64,000 bases of DNA from Xanthoparmelia taractica. Taxonomy: Eukaryota; Ascomycota; Lecanoromycetes; Lecanorales; Parmeliaceae. Shown here in pieces: positions 9,038-20,064 of this stretch; positions within the stretch are counted from its first letter, which is position 1, and each line of letters starts with the position of its first letter. The translations under genes and the position numbers were made by a program. Location of the stretch: assembly GCA_033085395.1 (NCBI GenBank), contig JANQBS010000085.1, forward strand, positions 1 through 64,000, read 5' to 3'. The notes under the pieces are model-generated. The model ran no database searches. It was given only the letters and a program-made list of their open reading frames with translations, and was not told the DNA's origin.

Positions 9038-12000
9038 TCATACATCGACATTCGAATCCGAGTCTTCAGCGTATCCTGACTTCTTCTTCCCTCGTCTCTC
9101 CTCGTCGTCCCGGAAAGTCTCATAAACACCCAACGTTCTCCACATCTCCTCTTCTTCCTTGGTAGAAAGTACACCCGGGTGCCGCTGTACATATTGCTTC
9201 CGCACTTCCATCGCCTTCTCATCCCACGATGCCAACCGCGCATCAAACGTCGCTGCCTCCTCCAAATTCGCCTTCCGATTGCTTTCCGTTTGTTCAAAGT
9301 ATGGTCTCTTGGCCTCGTCGCTTGCTTCTCGCCAGATCTGACCAACCATTGCCCGTATTTCATTCCGTTCCGCTTTCTTGTTTGCGTCTCCTGTTCTCCG
9401 AAAATGTGCATCATCGCAAGCTTTTTTGACTTCGGCCCAGTGGTCCTTGGTGAACAGTAGGAATGGATTGGATCCAGGCTTTCCTGGCGGTGATGGGCGA
9501 AAGCCGAGCTCGTTGAATATCGCTTGCAGAATGTCGCTCTCAAAGGCCTCAAGGCGCGCTTGTTTGACGTCTTCCGGCTCAATGGGCGTTGGGTCCGGTT
9601 GTCTCATTGCTGGACCCGGTGCTTTAATTGCTGGGTCTTTGGGTCGATATTGCTGAGGAGCCTCTGCCGTTGCCACTTCTGTCTCGGCGGGCCATGAAAC
9701 CAGTGGGCTAGGAACCTCGATGGGTCCTAGCAGATCTTCGATGATTTCGGAAGCTGCTCGCAAGCCTGATATGTACGCACCGTGCACCGTAGCCGGATGG
9801 GTAGCACAGGTAGCCTCGCCCGCGAAATGTAAAGTGCCTATTGGTGCTGCCATAGCCTCGTAGTCTCCAGGCAGAGATGTGGCGCCGACATAGGAGTAGC
9901 TGCCGCGGGCAAAGCGGTCTTTTCCCCAGCGTGTGACAATTGTTTCGATGGGCTGCGGTACCATGGTCTGTTTGAATATCTTCGCTAGTTCCCGGGTGAC
10001 CTCACCTACCAAGTCTGCATCGCTTGAATTCTCGGCTTGATGGGCCGCATCGCCCGCCATGAGCGAGATGAGGACTGGGCGACCAGTAGTCTTGATGCAA
10101 TTCCAAAAGAAATAAAAGCGTCCTCTGTTGGAAATGTAATCCTCTTGATCCAGACTATCATGCACTTCGGGTTCCCTAAGGAGACCGAACATATCTTGAT
10201 CCACTTTCCAAAATGGCTTATCGTAGACGAGGATGACTTTATTCAAGGTTCCAAACCCCAAGCGCTGTATTGGTCCTTTTTTCCACTCAGGTAGTGGAGG
10301 ATCAAACTTGACATTCCCGTCCTTCAAGACGCCCAAAGAGGTCGTCATGACGATATGATCTGCGTCGAAACTGTCCCCGTCCTCGCACAGTATTTTCGTA
10401 CTTTCGTTTGCGAAACGATTGTCTGGGTTATATTCAATCTGTTTCACAATTTTCCGTGTGCGAAGATCGAGTCTCGTAGGAGAATGCAAAATGCCACGAG
10501 GAACCTGCTGATAGCCTCCAATGACTTGTGCGTGGACTCCTTCAAACTCGTTCCCTGCGTCTTGGTCCCATCCTCCGAGACTGAGTTTTCCCACGTTGGC
10601 CGCATTTGCATACTCAAGATTGGCATAATGCCAATTTATCAGGCGCAGATCTTGTGGGGAAAGGTCCAGCAGAAATTGATACTGTTTCACGGCCTCGTCC
10701 ATGGCCGCGCCTAATGTAGGATGTTTCGACGCTTTGGCAACGACATCCAGATTGAGATCGTTGTATGCTAGGACATTCGAAGCTAATTTCCAGCCCATGG
10801 CTTCAGCAGCTTGGGCAGGTGGTTCCTTTTTGCGTGGGCCCGGTATCAGGTGGGCTTTCCCAGTGAGCTTGTCCATTCCAGCAGGAACATTCTCGGTTCC
10901 ATGATTGTTTCCGCTTGCTGTGAGCAGTTCCTCATCAATCGAGCTGATGGGAGGACCACCTTCTGGATTTGGGTCCCGTCCTGCCTCGATCATTTCTTTA
11001 TTCCCTTCGACTGTCACTGGAGGGGGCAGTCTATGACGGTAAACGCTCGCTCGGTCGAGGACATCGTTGTAAAGCTTCTCCGCCATTCGATCTCTCTCTT
11101 CATCCACAACATTGCCATCTATATCGTGCAGCGTAGAGTTGTCTTTCAAGGCATAGTAGTGTAGTGCCAACTGACCTCTTACTATCATACTCATGGGATT
11201 GCCGTGATCGAATCCAATGATTATGTGGGCTCCCAGTTCTGCGGTGCTCCTCGTTTGTTCGGGTATCCCGTTAGACTTTTGCCCCTTGAAAGGATGCGAA
11301 TAGACTCTACCACCAACTCTGTTTCGGCCTTCAAGCAGAACCACGTGTGGCGGTTCTTCGCCTATTGAGGTCCATCTGTCACGATAATGGCCAAAAAGGC
11401 CTTCCAATTGCCTTGCGCATCCCAAGCCAGACATACCTGCTCCAATCACAACGACTGTCTTCCGCTTATATCGTTTGGATACGTATCTCTTGACCCGAAT
11501 GTTGGACGCTTCGGGTGGTTCAACACATCCGAAATTGATGTAACCTTTCCTTACAAGCCACTCGTACGCAACTTCTGCCAGGCCGAGCCACCGCGAGGCG
11601 AGCGAACAGCCGGCAGCTTCCTCTGCAGTTACACTGACCAGTGGATTTCTCACCCATAGTCGCAATATACGATTGCGTATGTTCAAATATGCGGACACGT
11701 GAAGGTGACATATATGATGCCGAAGGAGCTGGTATTCATCCGGATGCAACGCGAATGGATTGAGTCTCGATGAGTACGCAGCATGAACGCCTTGTTGAGC
11801 TAGTATTTGAGGCGACAGATTAGTCGGTATTGAGGTTCTAGGCGCAAGATCCGCGAAGCGAAGCATTTTCCCTTTGGGTACAGTTCGGCGGTGTACCGGT
11901 TTTGGGATTGTCTTTGGAGGTTTCATTACTGGTGGAGTTTGTAAGGTCGGCGGAACCTTGAAAATTTGTGGAGTTGCAGATTTCGCCGGGGTTGGCAGGG

Positions 12001-12835
12001 ATGACAGGCTCGAAGAAGGAGATGTAGCCTTCAATATATCAAAAGAAACATTAGTCTCCTCTATTGATTCCTTCAAATTTGGGGGCCCAGCAGATGTGTG
12101 GGAAGACGGTCCTGAGACCCCAGAAGGAGTACTGCTCATTCTTGGACTTTCCGAAATATCATCAGAGCGAGCGTCAACACCATCGACTTCCTGTTCAGAG
12201 ACTGGTCTATTTGCACCCGGAGATAGCGTGATGGCTACCTTAGGAGGAAAAATATCATAAACTTCATCATCGACGTCTGGACCGGAACTCACGCTTACGG
12301 CCTTCGAAGCAGTACCGCCCAGGTTTTCCGTCAGTATTCTTCCATCAGTAATATCGTCCGCTTCCGGCCCGGAGCTCATGTCCATGTTCTCCGAGAATTC
12401 GTCATCCAAGTCCGAAGCTGTGTCCATTGCCTCTGATAGATCATCTTGCACAATTTGTGAATTCTGTGGCGGGACTAAGTGACTATTGCTAGCCTGATTA
12501 TACCTGTTTGGGTCAGATATTGGCGGCCCACGAACACTTTCCCTGTCAGGCAGTAGATCAAAACCGTAGCCTGGAGAAGGAGCGAACGACTGATTAGACT
12601 GGTGTCCCACACCTAGATGCCGATACTGGTAAGGTAGAATTTGGGAGTTTGCAAATGAAACAGAGCCGCCTTGGCTAGTCGTCCTTGATAGAGACTTTGG
12701 TGCAGAATTTGCCAAATACTGTGCCAGCGAAATCTTCGAAATCTTCCTCTTGTTATCGAGAAGCTCAAAATTTTTATCGAATACAAGTTCACCGTCCCGA
12801 ACGTGACCTTTTTTGAAGGCTTTCCCGGACGACAT
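9038..12835 (-). CDS. kdmA: LSD1-type histone lysine demethylase with SWIRM, amine oxidase and HMG box
   Basis: A nuclear FAD-dependent demethylase of histone H3 lysines; KdmA is the Aspergillus name. Single exon, 1265 aa, from ATG 12835. Residues 1-330 are Ser/Pro/Asp-rich and probably disordered. A SWIRM domain at about 355-437 includes NPFALHPDEYQLLRHHICHL and ends near VRKGYINFG. The FAD-binding motif VVVIGAGMSGLGCARQLEG is at about 461-479, followed by GGRVYSHPF and, near the end of the oxidase, HFAGEATCATHPATVHGAY. An HMG box near residues 1130-1220 (NPFLLFTKDHW, then IWREASDEAKRPYFEQ) is the fungal arrangement, also seen in S. pombe Lsd1/2. It lacks introns, unlike nearly all neighbours. 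Confidence 0.93.
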   Translation of the reverse strand: MSSGKAFKKGHVRDGELVFDKNFELLDNKRKISKISLAQYLANSAPKSLSRTTSQGGSVSFANSQILPYQYRHLGVGHQSNQSFAPSPGYGFDLLPDRESVRGPPISDPNRYNQASNSHLVPPQNSQIVQDDLSEAMDTASDLDDEFSENMDMSSGPEADDITDGRILTENLGGTASKAVSVSSGPDVDDEVYDIFPPKVAITLSPGANRPVSEQEVDGVDARSDDISESPRMSSTPSGVSGPSSHTSAGPPNLKESIEETNVSFDILKATSPSSSLSSLPTPAKSATPQIFKVPPTLQTPPVMKPPKTIPKPVHRRTVPKGKMLRFADLAPRTSIPTNLSPQILAQQGVHAAYSSRLNPFALHPDEYQLLRHHICHLHVSAYLNIRNRILRLWVRNPLVSVTAEEAAGCSLASRWLGLAEVAYEWLVRKGYINFGCVEPPEASNIRVKRYVSKRYKRKTVVVIGAGMSGLGCARQLEGLFGHYRDRWTSIGEEPPHVVLLEGRNRVGGRVYSHPFKGQKSNGIPEQTRSTAELGAHIIIGFDHGNPMSMIVRGQLALHYYALKDNSTLHDIDGNVVDEERDRMAEKLYNDVLDRASVYRHRLPPPVTVEGNKEMIEAGRDPNPEGGPPISSIDEELLTASGNNHGTENVPAGMDKLTGKAHLIPGPRKKEPPAQAAEAMGWKLASNVLAYNDLNLDVVAKASKHPTLGAAMDEAVKQYQFLLDLSPQDLRLINWHYANLEYANAANVGKLSLGGWDQDAGNEFEGVHAQVIGGYQQVPRGILHSPTRLDLRTRKIVKQIEYNPDNRFANESTKILCEDGDSFDADHIVMTTSLGVLKDGNVKFDPPLPEWKKGPIQRLGFGTLNKVILVYDKPFWKVDQDMFGLLREPEVHDSLDQEDYISNRGRFYFFWNCIKTTGRPVLISLMAGDAAHQAENSSDADLVGEVTRELAKIFKQTMVPQPIETIVTRWGKDRFARGSYSYVGATSLPGDYEAMAAPIGTLHFAGEATCATHPATVHGAYISGLRAASEIIEDLLGPIEVPSPLVSWPAETEVATAEAPQQYRPKDPAIKAPGPAMRQPDPTPIEPEDVKQARLEAFESDILQAIFNELGFRPSPPGKPGSNPFLLFTKDHWAEVKKACDDAHFRRTGDANKKAERNEIRAMVGQIWREASDEAKRPYFEQTESNRKANLEEAATFDARLASWDEKAMEVRKQYVQRHPGVLSTKEEEEMWRTLGVYETFRDDEERRGKKKSGYAEDSDSNVDV

Positions 12836-13952
12836 ATCTCATATAGGAGGTGGATAAGGAGCAAATTGTGTGCAAAAGGTCACCGCGAGGTTTTATTCGC
12901 TTTAATAGAATAACTGGTCAAAGAGACTGATGCCTATTCATAGTCATTAGCTTCTGTTGGCGTCGTGTGATATTGGGTATATTTCCCGCTCTTACTCGGG
13001 TCAAGCTTACAATTTGTGCTGAAGCATACGAAAGAGAAGACCGTTTGGTATTCATCTAGGCCTCTGATCATGATTATGAAAGTCAATGACGGTATATTGC
13101 TTGATTTGAAGCCATTGATAAAGATATCAACGTAGAGGCGGTGGGATATGTTGGTTGGTGATGAGAAGCCGCCTTCCTTTTCCTGCCACCGTTTAGCGCT
13201 AGTCTCGGTTCGAAATTTGGACGACATCTCGTCCAGCGATGCCATCAATCACTCCCAATATCTTCCCGTTTTCATCCTCTGCTGCTATTTCAGCGCTTGC
13301 AGAGTATCTGACTTGCTCATGGCATGTTGTAGATACTAAGCTTGCGATTCTTACACCGTCTTTTGACCTCAGCTTCAGCAAACATGTCCCTGTCTCAAGA
13401 GCCGCCACCTGTTGCAAAATTGATATTCACATGACTTCTGTTCCTCTACGTTACTCTCCAAACCTTGCTCGAGTTGAGAAATACATCAGCTAACAAATCA
13501 GATCAATCAAACTCTTCCCGCTCAACCCTCGATAATCAACCACCCGCATCCGAGAATAAAAAGACATGTTGGATTGCGGGCAGAGCCGACCCCCTAAACG
13601 TACATGTACATTCACACCCACTTTACGAATCTCGTGCGTTGGGAGTCCCAACATCGTTTTGTTTGAATAAATGGTTACGTGCGTAAATGGTGGTTGTTGT
13701 GGATCTTTCAGATATCCTCGGCGTCGACAGCAAGACCAGCAAACCTTACGATGACTGCAACCGTACAAGAGCAGATTACGAATACGGTATTTACGACCAC
13801 AAACCATCGATTGCTTATGTTGTATGTGGCACATGAAGTATCTTGACGATGTTGCGGCAGGTGTGGACAGCTAGTATGATGTGAGGCCGATGTCCAGCCC
13901 TGATATCTACACCAAATGTGCCCTGAGCTTTGTGCACCAGGAGTCATGTCTA
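12836..13952. other. Intergenic between LSD1 and CAP2, no confident gene
   Basis: Several short overlapping open frames lie on both strands; the best, on the minus strand at 13199-13417, begins with TTG rather than ATG and has no known domain. The region contains the LSD1 upstream sequence and the CAP2 3' flank. I see no gene that can be supported. Confidence 0.4.
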
Positions 13953-15122
13953 TCAACGCTTCATCGAGTTAATCATCTCTTGATGTGTGGCCTTTTCTCG
14001 ATTCGCCTCGGTCAAAGGTGGTATGCCTGCAACGTGGTAAGCGGAAGGCCGATGTCAAGAGCAAGGTAACATACTTCGGAGGTCCCCCACAACATCTTTT
14101 GCTTTTCCGAAATAGACCTCTTCTGTTCACAAATGTCAGCAATGCCCGTAACGTGAGATGAAGGCATGCGCATACGCAGCAAGTTCCTCATCTTCAACTC
14201 CATATCTTCTACCAGCTTCCCCACATTCACAATGTGACTTGAGTCATCCGTCACTGGCATGTCTTGCTCGATCTGCCTTGTCATATTGCCGCTTAGATCC
14301 ATATCCCCCAATGCATCACTCGCCGTACTCAGGCGTAATATGACCGTGCTCGTAAGCTTGTAGTGCGACGTCCGGGCACGATCAATGGACTCAAAGACGT
14401 GTATTGAATCCCAGCCGCCCTCACTCTTCCCCGTCGGCGTAGCTGCAAATATCTACATCAACCTCCCAACCCTTGAATTGATCTGCAACAGACTTACTTT
14501 TCTTAAGTAAAACCACCCCAGCGAACCCATCATCCAAGTCCCAGAAGTAAACACTACTCACACCACCTTCATAGTATCTAAAAAAGACACGTAGAAAGTA
14601 AGCAAATGACTCAACCAACAAGACCCTTCCCATCCCCCCCTCCTCCCCTTTCTGACCCAACCCACGAATCCCACCAAACCAAACCAAACAACAAAAGCAA
14701 AAGAAACCCCCACTCACAACTCCCGATAAACATCCACCGCCTCCCCCATCCCGACCTCCATCCTCCTAACCCTCTCACTCGGCCTCGCCCCCTCCCCCTC
14801 CTCATCCCCCTCAATCACCGGCTCAAACTCATTACTCCACGGACTCCTCCAGCTGTCCCCGTCGCGATTATAGTCGCAGAGCAGGTAATCCCTGCCGGTC
14901 TTCTTGCAGCGGCGGACCTCGAGCGGCTGGTCGACGCTGGAGAGGAGTTCTTCTGTGAGGTCGGGGGCGAGGGCACAGATGCGGGTGAGGTTGGCGGAGG
15001 TGTTGGTGGGGGGGAGGCGGCGGAGGAGGTCGCTAGGTGGTTGGGTTGGGTTAGTATCAGCATAGTGGGGGAAGGGGAGGGGTTTTGTACAGGGCGCTGT
15101 CAAATTGCCCGTCGGTGGACAT
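13953..15122 (-). CDS. CAP2: F-actin capping protein subunit beta
   Basis: Cap2 pairs with the alpha subunit (Cap1) and caps barbed ends of actin filaments at cortical patches. Six exons are inferred: 15091-15122, 14718-15032, 14498-14577, 14176-14442, 14075-14122 and 13953-14026, giving 271 aa, the usual length. Family blocks are clear: LLRRLPP, then LTEELLSSVDQPLEVRRCKK, LLCDYNRDGDSWRSPWSNEF, YYEGGVSSVYFWDLDDGFAG, NVGKLVEDMELKMRNLLQ and YFGKAKDVVGDLRS. Start ATG 15122 opens a short first exon (MSTDGQFDSAL) typical of the family. Introns are 49-140 nt, all GT-AG. Neighbouring MPH1 lies upstream on the same strand. Confidence 0.92.
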
Positions 15123-15379
15123 TGTGGGCTGTGTAAGGTGAGAGGAATAGTGGTTAATTGGAGGGATGTGTAGTAGTGTTTACAAGCTTTCAGATTTTAC
15201 TTGAATTGGTTTCTCTCCACCGAAATCGGTTGCGCGTCATACATGGCAAAGTTGCCCAGTTGCTCTATGCGGTATCTAAACAAAGGACGCTAACATACAC
15301 ACATTCATAAAGCCATCTTAATCATCGGGTCCAAAAGCCTCGAGGGTGCTGATTTCCACATGAACGCGTACCCAATACA

Positions 15380-18300
15380 CTATTCGTCCTCACTATCATC
15401 CTGAACCACCTTCCTCCCACCTCTGCGCTGCAAAGTTGCGTGACGCATTTGCTCATTCGGGCGCTGTGAAAGTGCCACGAGCCTTGTAGACCCACTCTTT
15501 CGAACCAACGTGCCAAATTCTGGAAGGCCACCGTCTGAGTCTACATCGCTTTGGACTAATCCTTCTCTCGACTCATAAATCGGTCTGATGCTCTTCTGCA
15601 AAGACGGCGGCGAGGTGCGCGCGATATCCGAGTCTATGTCTTCGCCCATGTCGTCATTGAGGAAATCGTTCAGGGTATCATCAGATGCTAGCTCGTCGGC
15701 CGAAGATAAGGTGATAGGAGAGTTTCTAGGCACGGCAATTTGCCTACCTCTCGTAGGTGATCTCCTTTGTGTTTTACCTACCGTTGAAGCTTTGCTTCCA
15801 CTTGAAGATTGTGAGCACAGTTCATCTCCTCGTAAAGATCTGAAGTATAGGGCACGTTTCTCTACCTGCACCTGACCGGCTTGTTCATCTCGAGGATGCA
15901 GATAGTTTTTGTACCGCTCGTGTGCGTGCGGCGAAAGATTGTGTATTGACTTCAGCATGCTGACCGCCCTCCTAGTGACTTGGCCATGACCAAGATGCTT
16001 CGTTGGGCGTAAACACCTTTGTAAATCTGGAAAAGCATCTACACAAGGCACCTCAACGGTCTGAGGGGTATCCCCTTTGATATCCAAGTATCGGCGCTCG
16101 AATTCCCTTTCTTGGGCTGGAGTCAACAGGATTTCCTCAAGGGACGGTAGTGGTTCAGGTGAAGGCAGACTCAGGCGACGTTTCTTCGTAGGAGCTCTGG
16201 TAGGCCGCACATCCTCTCTGTCTTCATTGTCTTCCATGCGGGACGCTTTCACAAACCCAGTACGTACACCATCTGGCATGTGGAATTTCTTGACAGGTCT
16301 CTTCGGCGGTTTCTTTCTTTTGTGTGTAGGTTCCGGTAAGTCGGCCTGTGTATTCTCTGGAGGTATTTCGATGATCTTCTTATCAACGACAGGCATGATG
16401 TCGCGAGGGACTATTCGCCTCGACTCTTCGTCATGAAAATTGAACCTTGTGCCCGAGGCAATCTCCTTCTGCATCTTTTCGTAATTGTCTTTAGCTTTTA
16501 TAAAGTTGTCTTCCTCCTTGCCTTTCATCAATGTCACAACGATGTTGCCGGCTCGTTTCCTACCTGTCCGTCCCATCCGTTGTAACATCCTGATCGGTGA
16601 AGCAGAGGCATCATAGCAGATAATCAGGTCTACCTCACCAATGTCTAGACCTTCCTCGCCAATGGATGTCGCGACAAGAGTGTTGTAAATACCCGTCTGG
16701 AACTTTTGGATGATATCCAACTGTTTCTTCTGGTCCATTCCGTCGGAGCCTTTGGAACTTGCTTGTCCAACAAAAACATGAGGTCTAATCATAGGGTCGT
16801 TGCGCTTTAGGACTCGAGCTATTTCTTCTGCGCTGTCCCGATAATGAGAAAAGACCATAACACGAGTACCTGACGGGTCTGAGGCTCCTCGTCCGTCACC
16901 AGCGTCTAGAAAATGGTTCATTACAACGGTCTGTAGATATTCCAGCTTTGGGTGACCGACAAAATCCGGATTGTTAATCCAGATCTGAACTCTGGACATC
17001 ATGGTTTGAAAAGGTTCGCTATCATTTATCTGTCTAGCGTATTTGCCACCTTTCTTTTCATTGCTGTTAAGCTCGTTTCTGAAGGCCAAGACTTTATGGT
17101 AGAAAGGGCCTATTCCGTGAAATTTGAGCAGCTCGACTCCATGAGAAAGGCTAGCAAGGAGGGAGAAAATGGTATTCACCATGCCCTTCACTCCCATATT
17201 GGCTTGTTTTCCAGCATCAGAGCTCATCCATCTCATTCGAGCCTGGTTGCAACCGAAGGGAGTAAGGGTCATTGGGTCTCTAGCCCAATATGCGTTCATA
17301 CCAGTCAGCTTGTCGAGCACAGGCTGTAAGGCTCTGGAAAACAGTTCCATAACCATCACCATTTCATCAGAATTTTCAAAGAGTATACTCTCGATCTTGC
17401 GTGAGTGCACGTATTGCCGGATATCAATGGATTCCTCAGTCCTAATCTCCACTCTCGAGATTCCGAGGCCGTCAATCACCTCTTGAACCTTCTCGATAGA
17501 TGCTCCCGGTGTGGCCGTCAGTGCCAAAACTCGAAAGCTCGAGTTGAAGCGCTTGAGGAAATTGACAACTTCAACGTACGCATAGCCCCCTGTCGCACGG
17601 TGAGCTTCATCGACGACAAGAAGCACAAGTCTTTTAGGATCACATATTCCCGTTTTCAGATCATTGATTATAGTCTGAGGCGTCATGAAGAAAACCCTCT
17701 TGCATTGCCATTCCTCTGCTCGGAGTCCTGGAGAGATACCACCAGTGAGCATTGTCGTAGCTGAGCGTGGAATACCCGCTATATCAAAGCAGGCCTTCAC
17801 TTGTTGAGACACGAGAGGCTTGGTGGGTGCTACGAAAACGATCTGGGCATCGACGGTCCATCGGAACCAATTGAGCATAATAGTTGCCGCTATGAAAGTC
17901 TTGCCTAATCCAGTCGGTAAAGCCACGAGCATGTTATGATAAAGACCTCGGGCAACGATGCTGTACTGATACTCTCGAATAGTGCCTAGATTTGTCGGAT
18001 AGACCCACGTGGCCAATGCCTCCGAGTCTAATTTATGGTGAGTTGCGGGCTCTTCCCTGTTTGCCATTGGCCAGTTATGTCTCCTTGTCGATTGTGTTTG
18101 TGTATTGACCTCTGGAGCTTGGGTCCCAAATAGAGTGGTTTGACGAAGGTTTGCAAGAGGCGCAGTTAATTTCTGATAATGCATGGTCTGTGAAAGGTAC
18201 TCTTGCTGAGAGGAGATGAGGATCGTCTCGCGATGCCCAGATGCAGAGCCATTGGCTGAGGAGAAGGCGTCGGGTGGGAGATCAGCCAGCATGTCTTCAT

Positions 18301-18820
18301 AGCTTTCGTCCAAGTCAAACTCATCGTCAGCCTCTTGGCGTTTTTGAGACCGAGTTAGCACATGCTCTTCAACAACATCCTGTCCGGTAGTAATCGTGTT
18401 CACATGTGGGTTCGTCGGCGTTTGCTGCTTGGGGCCTTCTCGATGAAGAGATAATGACGGCGGAGATTGCTTTGTTGGCTTACGCCAATGAAATTGGTCA
18501 ATTCGATAAGGACTCGAGGACCTCGGGGGTGGTTGAGTAAAGAAGGCGTCAGAGGGCAATTCCGAGTTCTTCGGAATGTGAATCTTGTACTTTGATTTCA
18601 GCTTTGCATTCTCTTCATCTTCATTTTCCTTGTTCTCCTCACCATGAGGATCTTTGGCTAAGGTAGCGGAGGAAGCAAAGGAGTCTTCCCAAGTTGAATC
18701 GATTTCTGCATCAGTGCCATAGTCAGACGAGTTGAGTTTCCGCCGCTTGACCGGAGGTTGAGGTGATTGTAGAGAAGTGTGGCCTTCATCATCGAGATCT
18801 TCTGGACTCTCGGACGCCAT
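15380..18820 (-). CDS. MPH1: ATP-dependent DNA helicase Mph1 (FANCM family)
   Basis: A 3'-5' DNA helicase that unwinds D-loops and remodels stalled forks in recombination and crosslink repair. Single exon, about 1146 aa. The first in-frame ATG is at 18820 (MASESPEDLDD); a GTG lies two codons upstream. The N-terminal quarter is acidic and Ser-rich. Helicase motifs follow in order: motif I LPTGLGKTFIAATI, VFVAPTKPLVSQQV, DEAH box VVDEAHRATGGYAY, RVLALTATPG, then in the C-terminal domain FSHYRDSAEE, TSIGEEGLDIGEVDLIICYD and QRMGRTGRKRAG. The insert between the two helicase lobes is normal for FANCM/Mph1. The C-terminal part is low-complexity, again usual for fungal Mph1. Confidence 0.93.
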   Translation of the reverse strand: MASESPEDLDDEGHTSLQSPQPPVKRRKLNSSDYGTDAEIDSTWEDSFASSATLAKDPHGEENKENEDEENAKLKSKYKIHIPKNSELPSDAFFTQPPPRSSSPYRIDQFHWRKPTKQSPPSLSLHREGPKQQTPTNPHVNTITTGQDVVEEHVLTRSQKRQEADDEFDLDESYEDMLADLPPDAFSSANGSASGHRETILISSQQEYLSQTMHYQKLTAPLANLRQTTLFGTQAPEVNTQTQSTRRHNWPMANREEPATHHKLDSEALATWVYPTNLGTIREYQYSIVARGLYHNMLVALPTGLGKTFIAATIMLNWFRWTVDAQIVFVAPTKPLVSQQVKACFDIAGIPRSATTMLTGGISPGLRAEEWQCKRVFFMTPQTIINDLKTGICDPKRLVLLVVDEAHRATGGYAYVEVVNFLKRFNSSFRVLALTATPGASIEKVQEVIDGLGISRVEIRTEESIDIRQYVHSRKIESILFENSDEMVMVMELFSRALQPVLDKLTGMNAYWARDPMTLTPFGCNQARMRWMSSDAGKQANMGVKGMVNTIFSLLASLSHGVELLKFHGIGPFYHKVLAFRNELNSNEKKGGKYARQINDSEPFQTMMSRVQIWINNPDFVGHPKLEYLQTVVMNHFLDAGDGRGASDPSGTRVMVFSHYRDSAEEIARVLKRNDPMIRPHVFVGQASSKGSDGMDQKKQLDIIQKFQTGIYNTLVATSIGEEGLDIGEVDLIICYDASASPIRMLQRMGRTGRKRAGNIVVTLMKGKEEDNFIKAKDNYEKMQKEIASGTRFNFHDEESRRIVPRDIMPVVDKKIIEIPPENTQADLPEPTHKRKKPPKRPVKKFHMPDGVRTGFVKASRMEDNEDREDVRPTRAPTKKRRLSLPSPEPLPSLEEILLTPAQEREFERRYLDIKGDTPQTVEVPCVDAFPDLQRCLRPTKHLGHGQVTRRAVSMLKSIHNLSPHAHERYKNYLHPRDEQAGQVQVEKRALYFRSLRGDELCSQSSSGSKASTVGKTQRRSPTRGRQIAVPRNSPITLSSADELASDDTLNDFLNDDMGEDIDSDIARTSPPSLQKSIRPIYESREGLVQSDVDSDGGLPEFGTLVRKSGSTRLVALSQRPNEQMRHATLQRRGGRKVVQDDSEDE

Positions 18821-20064
18821 GAGCACCGTCTACCGAAGTCAAGAGACACAGGTTTAAAAGTAAGGTAAAGCAATGAATTGTTTGGTTTCACTTTCCCTCA
18901 CCGTACGGGTAGAAGTACGCGCTAAAACGCGACGAGAGTCCAGTTTGAGACTAGAGCTCGGAAAGAGCCGCCTGAATCAACACTTGTTCAGTACGTACTA
19001 GTAAGAAACTGCATCTATTGACATGTAGGTAGCCCAATAGCCCAGCAGTCGACACGTTGAACCTATAAAATTGCCATACATCAAAAGCGGATTGATCTAC
19101 TCACGGCTGTTACCACGTGGTGCCAACATGGTCTATAAGGCTGAGATGATCTACATCATCATAAATCGTTCATCTGATCCTCGTTCCTCGCTCGATCATC
19201 TGAACCTCAGCATCGCCCGTCTTTTCCCATGAGGTCGACCGATCTTCCCGATCTATAATCTTACTAGAAGTGACACCCTCTACTACGCTTCTCGAAAGAG
19301 CAATTCGACGAGCTGAGCTCCTTTGTGGTTTCTTCAGGGCGAGAACCGTCGTGCACGCCTCCTCTGTCAATGCGTCCCACCTAAGCAAAACTTCCACATG
19401 CAAGCCAAACAGAGAAGGCAGGGTTTGGGCCACGGATAAGGTCAAGAGCGAGGTGCTGTATGAGTTCTACATAAAGCATAGGAAGTGTGGAGGCGGGCAA
19501 AAGCGTCTAAGTTAGATGTTCAAGTTGATTACTACGAGAATCCTGCCGCGAGTGCTTGAAGTTCCTCGGAGATAGTTCCCAACTGCCACACACATGCTTC
19601 TCTCCAATGACAATGAGAGGCAGCGCTTGAAGCTCTTGAGACTTGAGGGATCATGGCCGTTAAATTGATAACCCTAAGTTAGCATTGCAGTACGTTGTGC
19701 CATTTGGCCAAGAGATGCGCCACGGGGATGTAGAAGCGATAAATATAGTAAATGGAAATTGAAACAGCCAACTCGAGAGGACACATCAGACTCAAGATGC
19801 TTCATCAGTGTTTGTAACTTATAAGGGCTTGGCGCCCACGGCACCTTCCACATGCGGCTAGAGTAGCCGCGGGTAACTTCTTGGAAATTCTGTGGAGCTT
19901 CGAAGAGCCATGCTGTCCTTTTGTGATATCCGCCTATTGAAAGTCATCTCTTCCCCCGTCTGCTTTCTCTTCTTCATTCAACTCTAGATACATCAATTTT
20001 CCTTCCTTTGGTCAGCCAGTACCGTATCTAAAAGCCCCTCTGCTTCGGTCAGCAGCTTGACAAG
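18821..20064. other. Divergent promoter region MPH1/calnexin
   Basis: About 1.2 kb between divergent start codons. The last 100 bp before the calnexin ATG are C/T-rich, as in many fungal leaders. No convincing gene was found; the open frame at 19170-19445 (minus) has no family features. Confidence 0.5.

Noticed and set aside
13199..13417. Minus-strand 72-aa frame between LSD1 and CAP2
   Set aside because: Starts with TTG, no conserved motif, and overlapping frames look equally good.
14606..15136. Plus-strand 176-aa frame
   Set aside because: Antisense of CAP2 exons; composition is explained by the GC-rich CAP2 codons.
19170..19445. Minus-strand frame in the MPH1/calnexin promoter region
   Set aside because: No recognisable domain or splice structure; could not be told from chance.
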